A stretch of 11,229 nt of DNA, taken from assembly GCA_030042855.1 (NCBI GenBank), contig JASHYU010000044.1:1-11229 (forward strand), given 5' to 3'. Positions within the stretch are counted from its first letter, which is position 1. Every line of letters starts with the position of its first letter. Origin of the DNA: Thermoplasmata archaeon. GTDB lineage: Archaea; Thermoplasmatota; Thermoplasmata; UBA184. Of this stretch, positions 1 to 7,245 are shown piece by piece. The notes under the pieces are model-generated. The model searched no databases. It was not told where the DNA came from and was given only the letters and a program-made list of their open reading frames with translations. The position numbers and the translations under genes were made by a program.

Positions 1-100
1 CGGACACCGGCTCTTCGGGATCGATCGCGTTCTGAAGGGCCGCGAGGGCGTCATAGTCAGAACCGCGGAAGTCTCGGAGGGAGTAGCGAGCCTCGTCCAT
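1..100 (-). CDS. GNAT-family N-acetyltransferase, N-terminal fragment (runs off the window)
   Basis: A leftward reading frame opens with ATG at 98-100 and stays open to the left edge, giving 33 residues beginning MDEARYSLRDFRGSDYDAL. The pattern of a short beta strand (RYSLRDF), then an R/S-x-DYDALAALQNA helix, then a P-E-E-P-V-S turn is the usual opening of GNAT acetyltransferases, which transfer an acetyl group from acetyl-CoA to an amine. The acetyl-CoA binding motif would lie outside the window, so substrate cannot be guessed. Third codon positions are mostly G or C, as in neighbouring genes. A rightward frame over the same bases (2-241, ending in TAG) is also open and gives a plausible-looking peptide, but it resembles no family I know, so I prefer the leftward reading. 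Confidence 0.55.
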   Translation of the reverse strand, partial: MDEARYSLRDFRGSDYDALAALQNAIDPEEPVS

Positions 101-379
101 TCTCAGATACAGGAGAACGAACTACATCTCAAGATGTTGGTGGTTTCGGTGTCGCAGAGAGACGGATGGATTCTGATCACGCGCAAACAGGGCCGATTGT
201 CGACGCGACGGGGCGAAACGACCGCGGGCCATCGCATCTAGCCCATGTGGAAACCGTTCTCGGGAGTGTGTTCAAGGACCGGCGATTTCCCCGGCATCGG
301 GGGTGCAAGCCGCATTGCGACCAACAACGCCCGGCCTTGACTTGCTGATGAGGGAACGCGCAATGAACCGGCCTGCGGG

Positions 380-598
380 CTAGATGTGATACGAGCCGTC
401 GGAAGCCCTGTAGATGAGCAACAAGAGGATTCCGACGATCGGGAGGCAGATTCCAAAGACGATCGCCCACGGCCAGGCTACGACTATCCCAAGAAAAATC
501 AGAATGGCCCCGAGCAGAATCAGAGCGATACCCCAAGGCAAGAAAGGTCGATCCAATCCCCGAAAGGGAAGTGGTCTCTGGACCCAAGGACTCCACAT
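380..598 (-). CDS. Small two-helix integral membrane protein
   Basis: This 72-residue protein is almost entirely membrane: an N-terminal tail with basic residues (1-20), a hydrophobic helix at about 22-40 (ALILLGAILIFLGIVV), a short Trp-Pro turn (41-44), and a second helix at about 45-62, ending in a polar YRASDGSYHI tail. It resembles the unassigned two-helix miniproteins common in archaea, and I cannot name a function. The start is the ATG at 596-598. On the leftward strand a CTTAATG-like AT patch lies about 30-36 bases before it and there is no Shine-Dalgarno, consistent with a nearly leaderless transcript. It stands alone between a probable acetyltransferase and the hydrolase. The other long frames overlapping it are Arg/Ser-rich and look like shadows. 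Confidence 0.62.
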   Translation of the reverse strand: MWSPWVQRPLPFRGLDRPFLPWGIALILLGAILIFLGIVVAWPWAIVFGICLPIVGILLLLIYRASDGSYHI

Positions 599-821
599 CT
601 ATCGAGATTGCCGGAACCTTTGGCAGCACATTAAGAGTCGAGGCGCGTTCTCGACAAACTCAGCGAGCTTACCAAGAGGGCGAGCCAAGGCCGAGATAGC
701 ACGGCGCCCGCGCTGGGAGCAGGGGAAATCGATGTGCAGGCTGTGTCGCAACCAGGACGGGCTCGCACACCCTCGAGGAATTGCGTGCGCCGCTGCGCCT
801 AGAGATTCGGACCGAAGACCG

Positions 822-1655
822 TTACGTCCCGAGGAACCGAACGAGCTCCGGGTTGACAATCTCGGGATGCGTCCAGATGATCGCGTGCGGACCATCCTTC
901 ACGACGACGAAGCGAGCGCCCTTGACCAGTTTCGCGGTCCTCGCACCCGCGGCAGCGAGCGGCACGATGCGATCCGCGTCCCCGTGCATAACCAGCGACG
1001 GCACGTCGACACGAGCGAGGTCCTGGCGGAAGTCTTCTCCCCAGGTTGGAACGCATGCGAGAGAGGCGATTGCGGAGGAGCCGGTGGCGACGTTCCAACT
1101 GGTGCGCAGAACCTCCTCGCTGACGCGCTTGCCGAGGTTCACGTCGGCGTTGTAGAAGTCTCGATAGAAGGCCGTGAAGAAGGCATACCGGTCCGCGGCG
1201 ATCGCCTTCCCAATGCCGTCAAAGACCGCGCCATCGACCCCTTCGGGATTGTCCGGCGCCTTCCGCAAGTAGGGTGGGACGGACGAGAAGAAGATCGCGT
1301 GCGACACGCCCTTCGAACCGTAGCGACCGATGTATCGGGCGACCTCTCCGCCTCCCATGGAGAATCCGGCCAGCGCGAAGTCTTTCAGCTTGAGGTGACC
1401 GAGAAGCTCGTGCAGGTCCGAAGCGAAGGTGTCGTAGTTGTATCCGCTCGCCGGTTGGCTCGAGCGGCCGAATCCGCGGCGGTCGTAGGTGATGACCCGG
1501 TGGTTCGATTCCAGGAGCGAGGGCACCTGACGTTCCCAGGACGCCCCGCTGAGCGGATAACCGTGGATCAAGACGATCGGGGCGCCGCTGCCTCGATCCT
1601 CGTAGTACAACTCGACGTTCCCCGAGTTCTCCCTTCCGACCTGAACATACGGCAT
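822..1655 (-). CDS. Alpha/beta hydrolase, cofactor-free haloperoxidase / esterase type
   Basis: The 277-residue protein has the full alpha/beta-hydrolase layout. Oxyanion-hole motif HGYP is at 31-34, the YDRRGFGRS strand-turn at 57-65, nucleophile elbow G-F-S-M-G-G with Ser99, acid Asp228 in HGDADRIVP, and catalytic His257 in GPHA. The GFSMGGGEVARYIGRYG segment and overall length match the non-heme chloroperoxidase (cofactor-free haloperoxidase) group. Members mostly act as esterases or perhydrolases in the cytoplasm, so the natural substrate is unknown. No signal peptide is visible. The start is ATG at 1653-1655, with GGGAG six bases upstream as a good Shine-Dalgarno site, one of the few in this window. 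A TAATGTAG patch about 41-48 bases upstream could be its TATA box. It is divergent from the first propeller gene. Confidence 0.93.
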   Translation of the reverse strand: MPYVQVGRENSGNVELYYEDRGSGAPIVLIHGYPLSGASWERQVPSLLESNHRVITYDRRGFGRSSQPASGYNYDTFASDLHELLGHLKLKDFALAGFSMGGGEVARYIGRYGSKGVSHAIFFSSVPPYLRKAPDNPEGVDGAVFDGIGKAIAADRYAFFTAFYRDFYNADVNLGKRVSEEVLRTSWNVATGSSAIASLACVPTWGEDFRQDLARVDVPSLVMHGDADRIVPLAAAGARTAKLVKGARFVVVKDGPHAIIWTHPEIVNPELVRFLGT

Positions 1656-1850
1656 TAAAAGCTCCCAGTCGATCCGAGCGGTCAGGCCGGCGGGCTACAT
1701 TAGTTCCGAGTCGCGAACGAGAGTCGTCCGGCAGTCGAAGGCCCTTCGGACAGTGTCCGCTCAAACAGAGGAGTACGTGGGCCGGGGACACGGCGCGGTT
1801 CGCGAGCAACGTCGTCCGGAAACTAGGTCGCGACGCGATCGGCGCGTCCC

Positions 1851-1872
1851 GATGGGCAGGGCAAAACCCATC
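1851..1872. repeat. Short inverted repeat upstream of the first propeller gene
   Basis: GATGGG at 1851-1856 is mirrored by CCCATC at 1867-1872 around a ten-base centre that contains AAAA. It lies about 50 bases before the ATG of the propeller gene, in the divergent spacer (1656-1919) shared with the hydrolase. Position would fit an operator or upstream promoter element. Six paired bases can arise by chance in this GC-rich DNA, so this is weak. No other gene or RNA was seen in the spacer. Confidence 0.2.
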
Positions 1873-1919
1873 TTCTTGAGAGCGTATTGGGAAATGTCGC
1901 GGGCGGGTGTCCACCGAAC

Positions 1920-3095
1920 ATGGCGCGCGCAACAGCGGTCCGGCGAGCTTGGGTCGCCGGTGTTGCGCTCGTGGTAGTTTTCGGAACGATCCTGGCCTTT
2001 GCGGCGACGCAGTCCCCCGGGGGATCCCCCGGTAGCCGCCAGAGCTCGGGCGAGTCCCGGTATGAGGTGACGGGCTCGATCGGCGACATCAACGTCAGCG
2101 GCACGCCGGTCGGATTCTGGCCCCAGTACGTGATCTATGACTCCGAGAATGGGATGCTCTACGTCGCCTCAGAATTCTCTCACACGGTCTCGGTGGTAGA
2201 CCCGAACCCGTTCCACGTGACCCAAGTCATCTCCACGGGCGCCGACGCGCGGGGACTTGCGCTCGACTCCGCCAATGGCCTCCTCTTCGTTTCGAACGAT
2301 TATGCGAGCAACCTCACGGTGATCAACACCACGTCGAACACCGTCGAGACCACGCTCAACTTCACGCCCTATGGGTACATGGTGGGAGAGCAGCTTGACC
2401 CCGCCACCGGCCAGCTGCTCGTGCTCGCGAACAACCCGCCGGACTCGATCCTCTCCATCGATCCTACGACCTTCAACCTGACTCGGGTCCTGCCGATCGA
2501 CCCCAACCCCGGCGGGGGGAATGGCCTCGCCATCGAGCCTACTTCCCACGTCATCTACTTTCCGTCGCGGGGAGATCTCGCGGTGACGGAGATCGGCGAG
2601 CTCAACGGAACCTCCTTCGCCAACGTTGCGGTGCCGGGATACGAGGGCCCTACCTCCACGTTCCTCGACCCGCTCAACGGCTACGTCTATGTCATGCTCG
2701 GCGGATGGCTCTACGATTCTCCCGGGAATCAGTTGGTCGTACTCGATCCGGCGACGAACGAGTACGTCGGGGAACTGACGGTGGGCTCGTGGCCGGACGC
2801 GTATGCGTACAACGCGTCGACCCAGCTCCTCTACGTCTCGTGCGCAGCCTCGGGGAACGTCTCGATCGTCAATGCTTCCACGAACCAGGTGGCGGGATCG
2901 ATCGCGCTCGGCAACGGGACCTTGCCGGGGGTGATCGCCATCGACCCCACCACCGGTGATCTCTACATCGGTGAGGATGGGACGGGAGCGCTGGTCGAGG
3001 TCACGTTCGTCGGCGGTTCCATCACTTCGACAACGGCAGCGGATATCCATGTCGGCACGGTCAGCGAGCTGCTCGCTTCTCGTCGATCGGGATAG
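1920..3095 (+). CDS. Secreted or membrane-anchored YVTN-type beta-propeller, sequon-rich
   Basis: From the ATG at 1920 the protein has 391 residues. A basic start (MARATAVRRA) leads into a hydrophobic stretch at about 11-29, a signal peptide or membrane anchor, followed by a Gly/Ser/Pro linker to about 47. The rest carries seven repeats near 68, 110, 154, 200, 243, 292 and 336, each of the form x-A-x-D-x-x-(N/T)-G-x-L-Y-V-S then a V-x-V-(V/I)-(D/N) strand, as in YVTN/YncE-like seven-bladed propellers. Ten N-X-S/T sequons follow the signal (for example NVS, NLT, NTT, NGT, NAS), suggesting a glycosylated protein outside the membrane. A TTG lies 33 bases upstream in frame, but the ATG places the signal peptide correctly. 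Function is probably surface binding or adhesion; no catalytic motif is visible. A related propeller gene follows. Confidence 0.88.
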   Translation: MARATAVRRAWVAGVALVVVFGTILAFAATQSPGGSPGSRQSSGESRYEVTGSIGDINVSGTPVGFWPQYVIYDSENGMLYVASEFSHTVSVVDPNPFHVTQVISTGADARGLALDSANGLLFVSNDYASNLTVINTTSNTVETTLNFTPYGYMVGEQLDPATGQLLVLANNPPDSILSIDPTTFNLTRVLPIDPNPGGGNGLAIEPTSHVIYFPSRGDLAVTEIGELNGTSFANVAVPGYEGPTSTFLDPLNGYVYVMLGGWLYDSPGNQLVVLDPATNEYVGELTVGSWPDAYAYNASTQLLYVSCAASGNVSIVNASTNQVAGSIALGNGTLPGVIAIDPTTGDLYIGEDGTGALVEVTFVGGSITSTTAADIHVGTVSELLASRRSG

Positions 3096-3282
3096 TTTCG
3101 CAGTGTGCAACTAACATTGCGCCCGGCCCGGTCACGACGCACTTGGTCGTTGAGGCGGGTGGCTCCTTCGACGACTGTTCCGGTTCGACCCCCGGCGACG
3201 CTCGATCTGCGTCCTTACCGGAGTTGATGTACTGAAACCCCCTTCGCTCGGCGGGGTCGGGTGCCCGAGGAGCGGTACGAGC

Positions 3283-4314
3283 ATGCGCGGGGGAGAGAGA
3301 AAGGGGCGGGCGAGGATAGCGACTGTATTGGGCGTAGCGATCGCGGTGGGAGCTTTGCTCGTGCTGGCGATAGTCCCGGCCGCGAGCTCGGCCGTCCGGC
3401 TGGAGCGACCGGCCTTACCGGCGACCGCCGATCCAACGTGCTTCACCGGGGACACTCCGAGGGATCCCGGATATGACCCGGTCACGCACGAGATGTTCGT
3501 CCCGAACGAGGGGTACCCGGGCCAGGCGGGCGGGGCGCCGAACATCTCCGTGTTCAGCGGGACCTGCACCTTAGTGAAGACGATCTCGCTACCGACCGGC
3601 GCCATTCCGATTCAGGCGGCGTTCGATCCGTCGGACAACGACATGTATGTCACGGACTACGGGCTGAACGTGGTCTACGTGATCACGGGGAACAAGATCA
3701 ATACCACGATCTCCGGCTTCGACGAACCCATGGGGATCGCCTACGACGCGTATCAACCGGCGATGGTCGTCGTCAACTCCGGTGACGATCGAGTCGATTG
3801 GATCGTCGGATCCACGAACGCCGGCGTATTCTTTTACACGGGCTCGGATCCGTACGGGATCGCGTTCGATCCAAGTTGCGTCTGCGACCTGGTCACGAAT
3901 ACGGGCAGCGACACCGTGACGACGTACGACGATGTTTCCTTCGCCACGTTCACTCAGGCCGTCGGAGTGTCTCCACGGGGAATTGCCTACAATCCCGTGA
4001 ACTCTCTCGACTACGTGGCCAACTCCGGTTCCAACAACGTCTCGGTCCTCATGGATGGAGGTCTCTACTACACCCTCTCCGGGTTCGATGGACCGTACGG
4101 CGTCGCGTGGGACCAGTCGACGCTGACCATCTGGGTAACGAACGACGTGAACGGCAAGGCGTACGAGATCGGAGGAGACTTGGGGCTGTCCTTCACGATC
4201 GTGAAGAAATTCTCGACGGCATCCGACTCCCATGCCCTCGGGTTGGCGTATGACGAGTACAATGACGAGATGTACGTCACGGGTTTCGACACGGACGTCG
4301 TCTACGTGCTCTAG
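3283..4314 (+). CDS. Secreted NHL/YVTN-type seven-bladed beta-propeller
   Basis: This 343-residue protein starts MRGGERKGRARI, with a hydrophobic signal core at about 13-35 (ending AASSA, a plausible cleavage region). Repeats follow with a regular 40-41-residue period: weak first blade near 60, then 109, 149, 190, 231, 271 and 318, each P-x-G-I-A-(Y/F)-(D/N) followed by V-x-N-x-G-(S/D) and a V-x-x-(I/L/Y) strand. That is a seven-bladed propeller of the NHL/Vgb-like type. It ends on the last strand (DTDVVYVL), with no C-terminal anchor. Four cysteines (53, 95, 199, 201) could form disulfides outside the cell. It has only three sequons against ten in the upstream paralogue-like gene, 187 bases away. 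Co-transcription is possible but unproven. Ligand unknown; Vgb-like lyase activity is not supported by anything I can see. Confidence 0.88.
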   Translation: MRGGERKGRARIATVLGVAIAVGALLVLAIVPAASSAVRLERPALPATADPTCFTGDTPRDPGYDPVTHEMFVPNEGYPGQAGGAPNISVFSGTCTLVKTISLPTGAIPIQAAFDPSDNDMYVTDYGLNVVYVITGNKINTTISGFDEPMGIAYDAYQPAMVVVNSGDDRVDWIVGSTNAGVFFYTGSDPYGIAFDPSCVCDLVTNTGSDTVTTYDDVSFATFTQAVGVSPRGIAYNPVNSLDYVANSGSNNVSVLMDGGLYYTLSGFDGPYGVAWDQSTLTIWVTNDVNGKAYEIGGDLGLSFTIVKKFSTASDSHALGLAYDEYNDEMYVTGFDTDVVYVL

Positions 4315-4354
4315 TTGGAGGTCAGCTAGCCACCCATAGAGTCGATTGAACGTA

Positions 4355-4382
4355 GGGAGGCCAACAGTTCCGTTGGCCTCCC
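4355..4382. terminator. Perfect 11-bp hairpin between convergent genes
   Basis: GGGAGGCCAAC (4355-4365) and its exact complement GTTGGCCTCCC (4372-4382) flank a six-base loop AGTTCC. The hairpin sits 41 bases after the stop of the second propeller and 73 bases beyond the stop of the leftward ATPase, exactly where a bidirectional 3'-end structure would be expected. There is no T-tract on either side, and archaeal termination normally relies on T-runs, so RNA 3'-end protection or processing is as likely as true termination. Confidence 0.5.
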
Positions 4383-4454
4383 GACCCAGTGGCCCCGCAG
4401 GTAGGTTCGCCGTCCCTAACTCTTGAAACCTCCTGTGTGTAAGCGGTGGTAGGG

Positions 4455-5567
4455 CTACTCGCGCGAGCGTGTCCGCATTCGGGCCGTTCCCTCGACAAAT
4501 GCCCGAACCATGGGGTCTCGGATCCCGTACTTGTGGTCACTCTCCCTCACAATGCCCGCGTCGCGGAGACCCCGAAGAATCTTGCGTAGAGAGTTTTCAT
4601 TCGGGGTGGACCCCCGCGCTTCACTCACCGCTTCTCTGACGTCACCCCACGCGGCTGGACGAGTGAGAGCCCTCAAGGCCGCCCAGTAGACCGTCACGTC
4701 GCGGTGCTCCAAAAAGTGCTCGAGCTCGGTGCGTACGACCTTCTTTGCCTCGGTAACCACGTATTTCTCCGCCAGTTCCACTGGCATCCGCAACTCCGTA
4801 ACGGCATTGCCAAACAAGGTCAGCCAGCCGGGGATCCCGTCCAACGATCGATCGATCACCTCGCTGAGGCGCTTCCGATCTACGCGGACCCCGTACTTGT
4901 GAAATCCCGTCTCGAGAAATCCGACCGAAACTTGACGGTCGAACGGCTCGAGCTCGATCCGCGCCGGAGGGCGACCATAGAGGGGTGAGTTCGAGTTCGT
5001 CTCCAGAAGCGACCGAACCAATCCGAAGTACGACCCGGTTAGCACAAGCGTGATCTTTGGATAAGTGTTGAAGAGGTTGGCAAACAACCGGTGCAGAGGT
5101 CCGGAGGCCGCGGCGAGCTCTTGGACCTCGTCGAGCACGATGACCGCGTTCTCGCCCATGCGGCCGACTAGATTCAGCATTTCGTGGAAGGTACGCAGCG
5201 GCCATGGCTGGGGAGCGAGCACGACTCCCGTCCCGGCAAGTGTGACCCCTTGAATTCGGCTCAGCCCATCGCGCAGTCTTCTCACGAGCGTCCGATTGGC
5301 GCTCAAACCCACTCGAAGTGCATCCAATAGCCCCGCGGCGCTCCGAACTCCCCAGAGATTCACGTAGATCGTCGGACGTCGGGTCTGCGCCAACGCCGCT
5401 TTCGCAAGGCTGGTCTTCCCTACCATTCGCGGCCCAAGTAGAATGGTCCAACGTCCCGCGTCGATCAATCGTGTGAGCTCGGCGAGCTCGTTTTCCCGAC
5501 CATACATCGCACTCCGGCTCTCCTTTGGTGCGAGGTCGAAAAGGGACATTCGGACCGGTCGGCTCAT
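4455..5567 (-). CDS. Archaeal-type P-loop ATPase (STAND/AAA-like) with C-terminal winged helix
   Basis: From ATG at 5565-5567 the protein has 370 residues. GRENEL at about 23-28 is the usual lead-in. Walker A is GPRMVGKT (45-52), Walker B VIVLDEVQ (142-149), a sensor-like LVLTGS sits at 174-179, and PLYGR is at 195-199. This order is typical of the archaeal MJ/PH/SSO-type ATPases (ATPase_2 family, STAND group). After an all-helical lid (about 210-285), residues 290-350 look like a winged helix ending in KYGIRDPMVRAFV, a signature of the same family. Such proteins are expanded in archaea, and their role is poorly known; regulatory, toxin-like and mobile-element roles have been proposed. A TTG 18 bases further upstream extends the frame, but GGTGAG just before the ATG favours the shorter start. 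It is divergent from the tyrosine recombinase. Confidence 0.92.
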   Translation of the reverse strand: MSRPVRMSLFDLAPKESRSAMYGRENELAELTRLIDAGRWTILLGPRMVGKTSLAKAALAQTRRPTIYVNLWGVRSAAGLLDALRVGLSANRTLVRRLRDGLSRIQGVTLAGTGVVLAPQPWPLRTFHEMLNLVGRMGENAVIVLDEVQELAAASGPLHRLFANLFNTYPKITLVLTGSYFGLVRSLLETNSNSPLYGRPPARIELEPFDRQVSVGFLETGFHKYGVRVDRKRLSEVIDRSLDGIPGWLTLFGNAVTELRMPVELAEKYVVTEAKKVVRTELEHFLEHRDVTVYWAALRALTRPAAWGDVREAVSEARGSTPNENSLRKILRGLRDAGIVRESDHKYGIRDPMVRAFVEGTARMRTRSRE

Positions 5568-5875
5568 CTGCTCACCCCGGGCCAATCTTGGTTGGCCCGA
5601 CGAACGATGAAATGTGGTTCGGAGGGGGAGTCACTCTGAGGGATGGACGGGTCATACTCTTAACGCTGGTAAGTTTTAACGGGGTTAAGTGCTTATCGTC
5701 ACCGAGCCGGCCCGGACCGAGGCGTAAGTCCTCTGCGGCGCTCTGCTCGATCGGGGTTAGTAAAGCGGGACTTTGCGGGGGCAACCCGTATCACACAGAT
5801 TACTCGGTAGGCACCTTCCACCTTTCACGAGACGAGTGACGCTTAGACGGAGGCCACCGGCTCAGTTCGAGCAAG
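5568..5875. other. Divergent intergenic spacer between ATPase and recombinase
   Basis: About 308 bases without a credible gene; the frames crossing it have no family resemblance and extend into flanking genes. It holds an unusually AT-rich patch for this DNA around 5652-5697 (described separately) and a second copy of CGGGGTTA at 5752-5759. No tRNA, CRISPR repeat or clear att duplication was seen. The recombinase ATG at 5876 has no nearby Shine-Dalgarno; a GGAGG lies about 22 bases upstream, too far to be sure, and a weak CTTAGA lies about 30 bases upstream. Confidence 0.5.
5659..5695. promoter_or_regulatory. AT-rich palindromic operator/promoter candidate
   Basis: TTAAC at 5676-5680 and GTTAA at 5684-5688 form a perfect inverted repeat around GGG. 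Outside it, TAAG (5670-5673) and CTTA (5692-5695) extend the symmetry with a one-base offset. A third half-site, CTTAAC, lies at 5659-5664, 16 bases from the equivalent position in the palindrome. Read leftward, GTTAAAAC and GTTAAGAGTA are acceptable archaeal TATA-like elements for the ATPase gene, giving a leader of roughly 60-80 bases. A winged-helix or other dimeric regulator could bind here; which protein does is unknown. Confidence 0.4.
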
Positions 5876-6868
5876 ATGCACGGCCCTCGTCCTGCCCAAC
5901 GCGCTGCACGGGTCGCCCGTAGCTCGAGGAGGGCAAGGAGCCGGCAGTGGGGATCCGACGTCGACGAGTTCCTCCGACAGAAACGAAGCTCGGGCGAGGC
6001 CGGAGACGCCTGGCTCGCCCGAATGCGATGGGAGCTGCGTCGTTCTCCCGATCTGATCCGACGTGTCGGATGCCCGTCCGGCCTTCGCTCACCCGGGGAT
6101 GTGAGCGGGGATCACATTCGGTCGCTCCGCGACGGCCTCCCCTGGGCGACGCCCACCTTCGCCATCCACTTTCAAGCGCTACGGCAGTTCCTCAAATGGG
6201 CCGGGAACCCGATCGCCACGGATCGTTCGCTCTGGAGGCTCCCGACCGGAGTGCCCGTTCACCGCAGATGGCTCACTCGAGAGCAGTTCATTTCCCTCTA
6301 CCGGGCGGCGCAGGGTGTGGAAGAGATCATCGTCGCCCTGGAAGGGTTTGCTGGGCTGAGACGCGTGGAGGTCCTGCGGCTCCGGGTGAAAGACGTACTG
6401 TTCTCGGAGGGATGCATCCGGATCCTCGGCAAAGGTCGGTACGGCGGCAAGTGGCGGATCATCCCCCTGCAGGGGGAGGTCGAGCGCCTGCTCCGGTTGT
6501 CCGTCCGGACCAAAGCTCCGGACGAGCGAATTGTCCCGCTTTCCAGGTCGGGGGCGGACGCGGCCCTTCAGAGGGCCGTGCGTCGGTCCGGTCTCCGTGA
6601 CGCCGGCGTCCGGGTGTCGCATCACGACCTTCGGAGAACGTTTGGCCGGCTGGCGAACGCGTCCGGAATGAGCATCATCTCCTTGCAGGGCGTGTTCGGG
6701 CACGCCTCGCCGGCCCTGTCCGCACACTACATCGGGCTCGATTACGACGAGGTCAGGAACGCCCTCGCCCGAATGGGGACCTACCTCGGCCTGGGCAGGG
6801 GGCGCCGACGGACGCAGCGCGGCCTCGAAGGTCGGCGACGCTCCGGCTATTCGGTCCAGTCGAGCTGA
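5876..6868 (+). CDS. Tyrosine site-specific recombinase (phage-integrase / Xer family)
   Basis: The 330-residue protein has a basic N-terminal arm (1-25), an N-terminal SAM-like core-binding domain (about 26-112, ending FQALRQFLKWAG) and a catalytic domain (about 133-292). All expected active-site residues are present: Arg162 in AGLRRVEVLRL, a beta-hairpin lysine in GKGRYGGKWRIIPL (Lys186 or Lys192), His250 and Arg253 in SHHDLRRTF, His276 in FGHASPA, and nucleophile Tyr285 in AHYIG. It should therefore be active in cutting and rejoining DNA through a 3'-phosphotyrosine bond. A basic 35-40-residue tail follows. Xer-like chromosome-dimer resolution and integration of a mobile element are both possible; the adjacent archaeal ATPase hints at the latter, but no att site was found. 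Its last 22 bases overlap the end of the convergent small gene. Confidence 0.93.
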   Translation: MHGPRPAQRAARVARSSRRARSRQWGSDVDEFLRQKRSSGEAGDAWLARMRWELRRSPDLIRRVGCPSGLRSPGDVSGDHIRSLRDGLPWATPTFAIHFQALRQFLKWAGNPIATDRSLWRLPTGVPVHRRWLTREQFISLYRAAQGVEEIIVALEGFAGLRRVEVLRLRVKDVLFSEGCIRILGKGRYGGKWRIIPLQGEVERLLRLSVRTKAPDERIVPLSRSGADAALQRAVRRSGLRDAGVRVSHHDLRRTFGRLANASGMSIISLQGVFGHASPALSAHYIGLDYDEVRNALARMGTYLGLGRGRRRTQRGLEGRRRSGYSVQSS

Positions 6869-7224
6869 GGTTCCGGGATCCCGAGCCGCCGTCCGTACTC
6901 CTGGGCCTCCGCTCTTCGCTGGGGATCACCCCGGGGATAGCGAAAGACGCGCCCCGGGTAGATGATGTAGGTCTCCCTCGGCGAGGAGAAGTTGGCGTAC
7001 CACCCGATCGGGTCGAGCTCGCGGGCGAGGACGCCCGCGAGCTGCTCGGCCCGGTCGTCCTCGATCTCGAAGACGATCACGCACCACACCGGAGCGATTC
7101 CGGCCGCGATCTGTTGCGGGGAGAGCTTGGGGCGACCGCGCGAGACCTCGGTGACGATGAACCGAAACTCGGTGAGCGACGTCTCCTCGCGGAGGCTCTC
7201 GACGATGAGGGTCCCTTTGATCAT
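6847..7224 (-). CDS. Conserved hypothetical protein, 125 residues (GWYANF / FRYPRGD family)
   Basis: A soluble 125-residue protein starting MIKGTLIVESLREET. I recognise the pattern as a conserved but uncharacterised small-protein family: an N-terminal V-E-S-L-R segment, a central hydrophobic strand VWCVIVFEIED (46-56), then GWYANFSS (74-81), YIIYPGRVFRYPRGD (86-100) and a terminal PEPQLDW (117-123). No catalytic role is known to me. The start is ATG at 7222-7224, only 21 bases after the stop of the zinc-ribbon membrane protein, with GGAGG about 13 bases upstream, so the two probably share an mRNA. The 3' end overlaps the convergent recombinase gene by 22 bases. Confidence 0.8.
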   Translation of the reverse strand: MIKGTLIVESLREETSLTEFRFIVTEVSRGRPKLSPQQIAAGIAPVWCVIVFEIEDDRAEQLAGVLARELDPIGWYANFSSPRETYIIYPGRVFRYPRGDPQRRAEAQEYGRRLGIPEPQLDWTE

Positions 7225-7245
7225 GGGTCGATCGGGGCCTCCAGG

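Noticed and set aside
289..302. CCCCG-GCAT-CGGGG mini-hairpin downstream of the two-helix membrane protein
   Set aside because: Only five pairs, nearly 80 bases past the stop, and no T-run on either strand, so I did not call a terminator.
340..375. CTGATGAG near 344, resembling a box C of a C/D sRNA or a hammerhead core
   Set aside because: No box D (CTGA) at suitable spacing and no GAAA with flanking stems follow it.
637..655. Six-bp inverted repeat GTCGAG / CTCGAC around a seven-base loop
   Set aside because: Too short to separate from chance in GC-rich DNA; no T-tract and no link to a gene end.
1499..1515. GGTTCGATTCC, another T-loop-like string
   Set aside because: Only three stem pairs form and it lies inside the hydrolase coding sequence.
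414..1658. Long rightward open frame of 414 residues
   Set aside because: It is Arg/Ala-rich, resembles no family and lies opposite the well-supported alpha/beta hydrolase; an antisense shadow typical of GC-rich DNA.
3175..3200. GGTTCGACC, resembling a tRNA T-loop, in the spacer between the propellers
   Set aside because: The T-stem has a mismatch and no matching 5' acceptor strand, D-arm or anticodon arm could be placed upstream.
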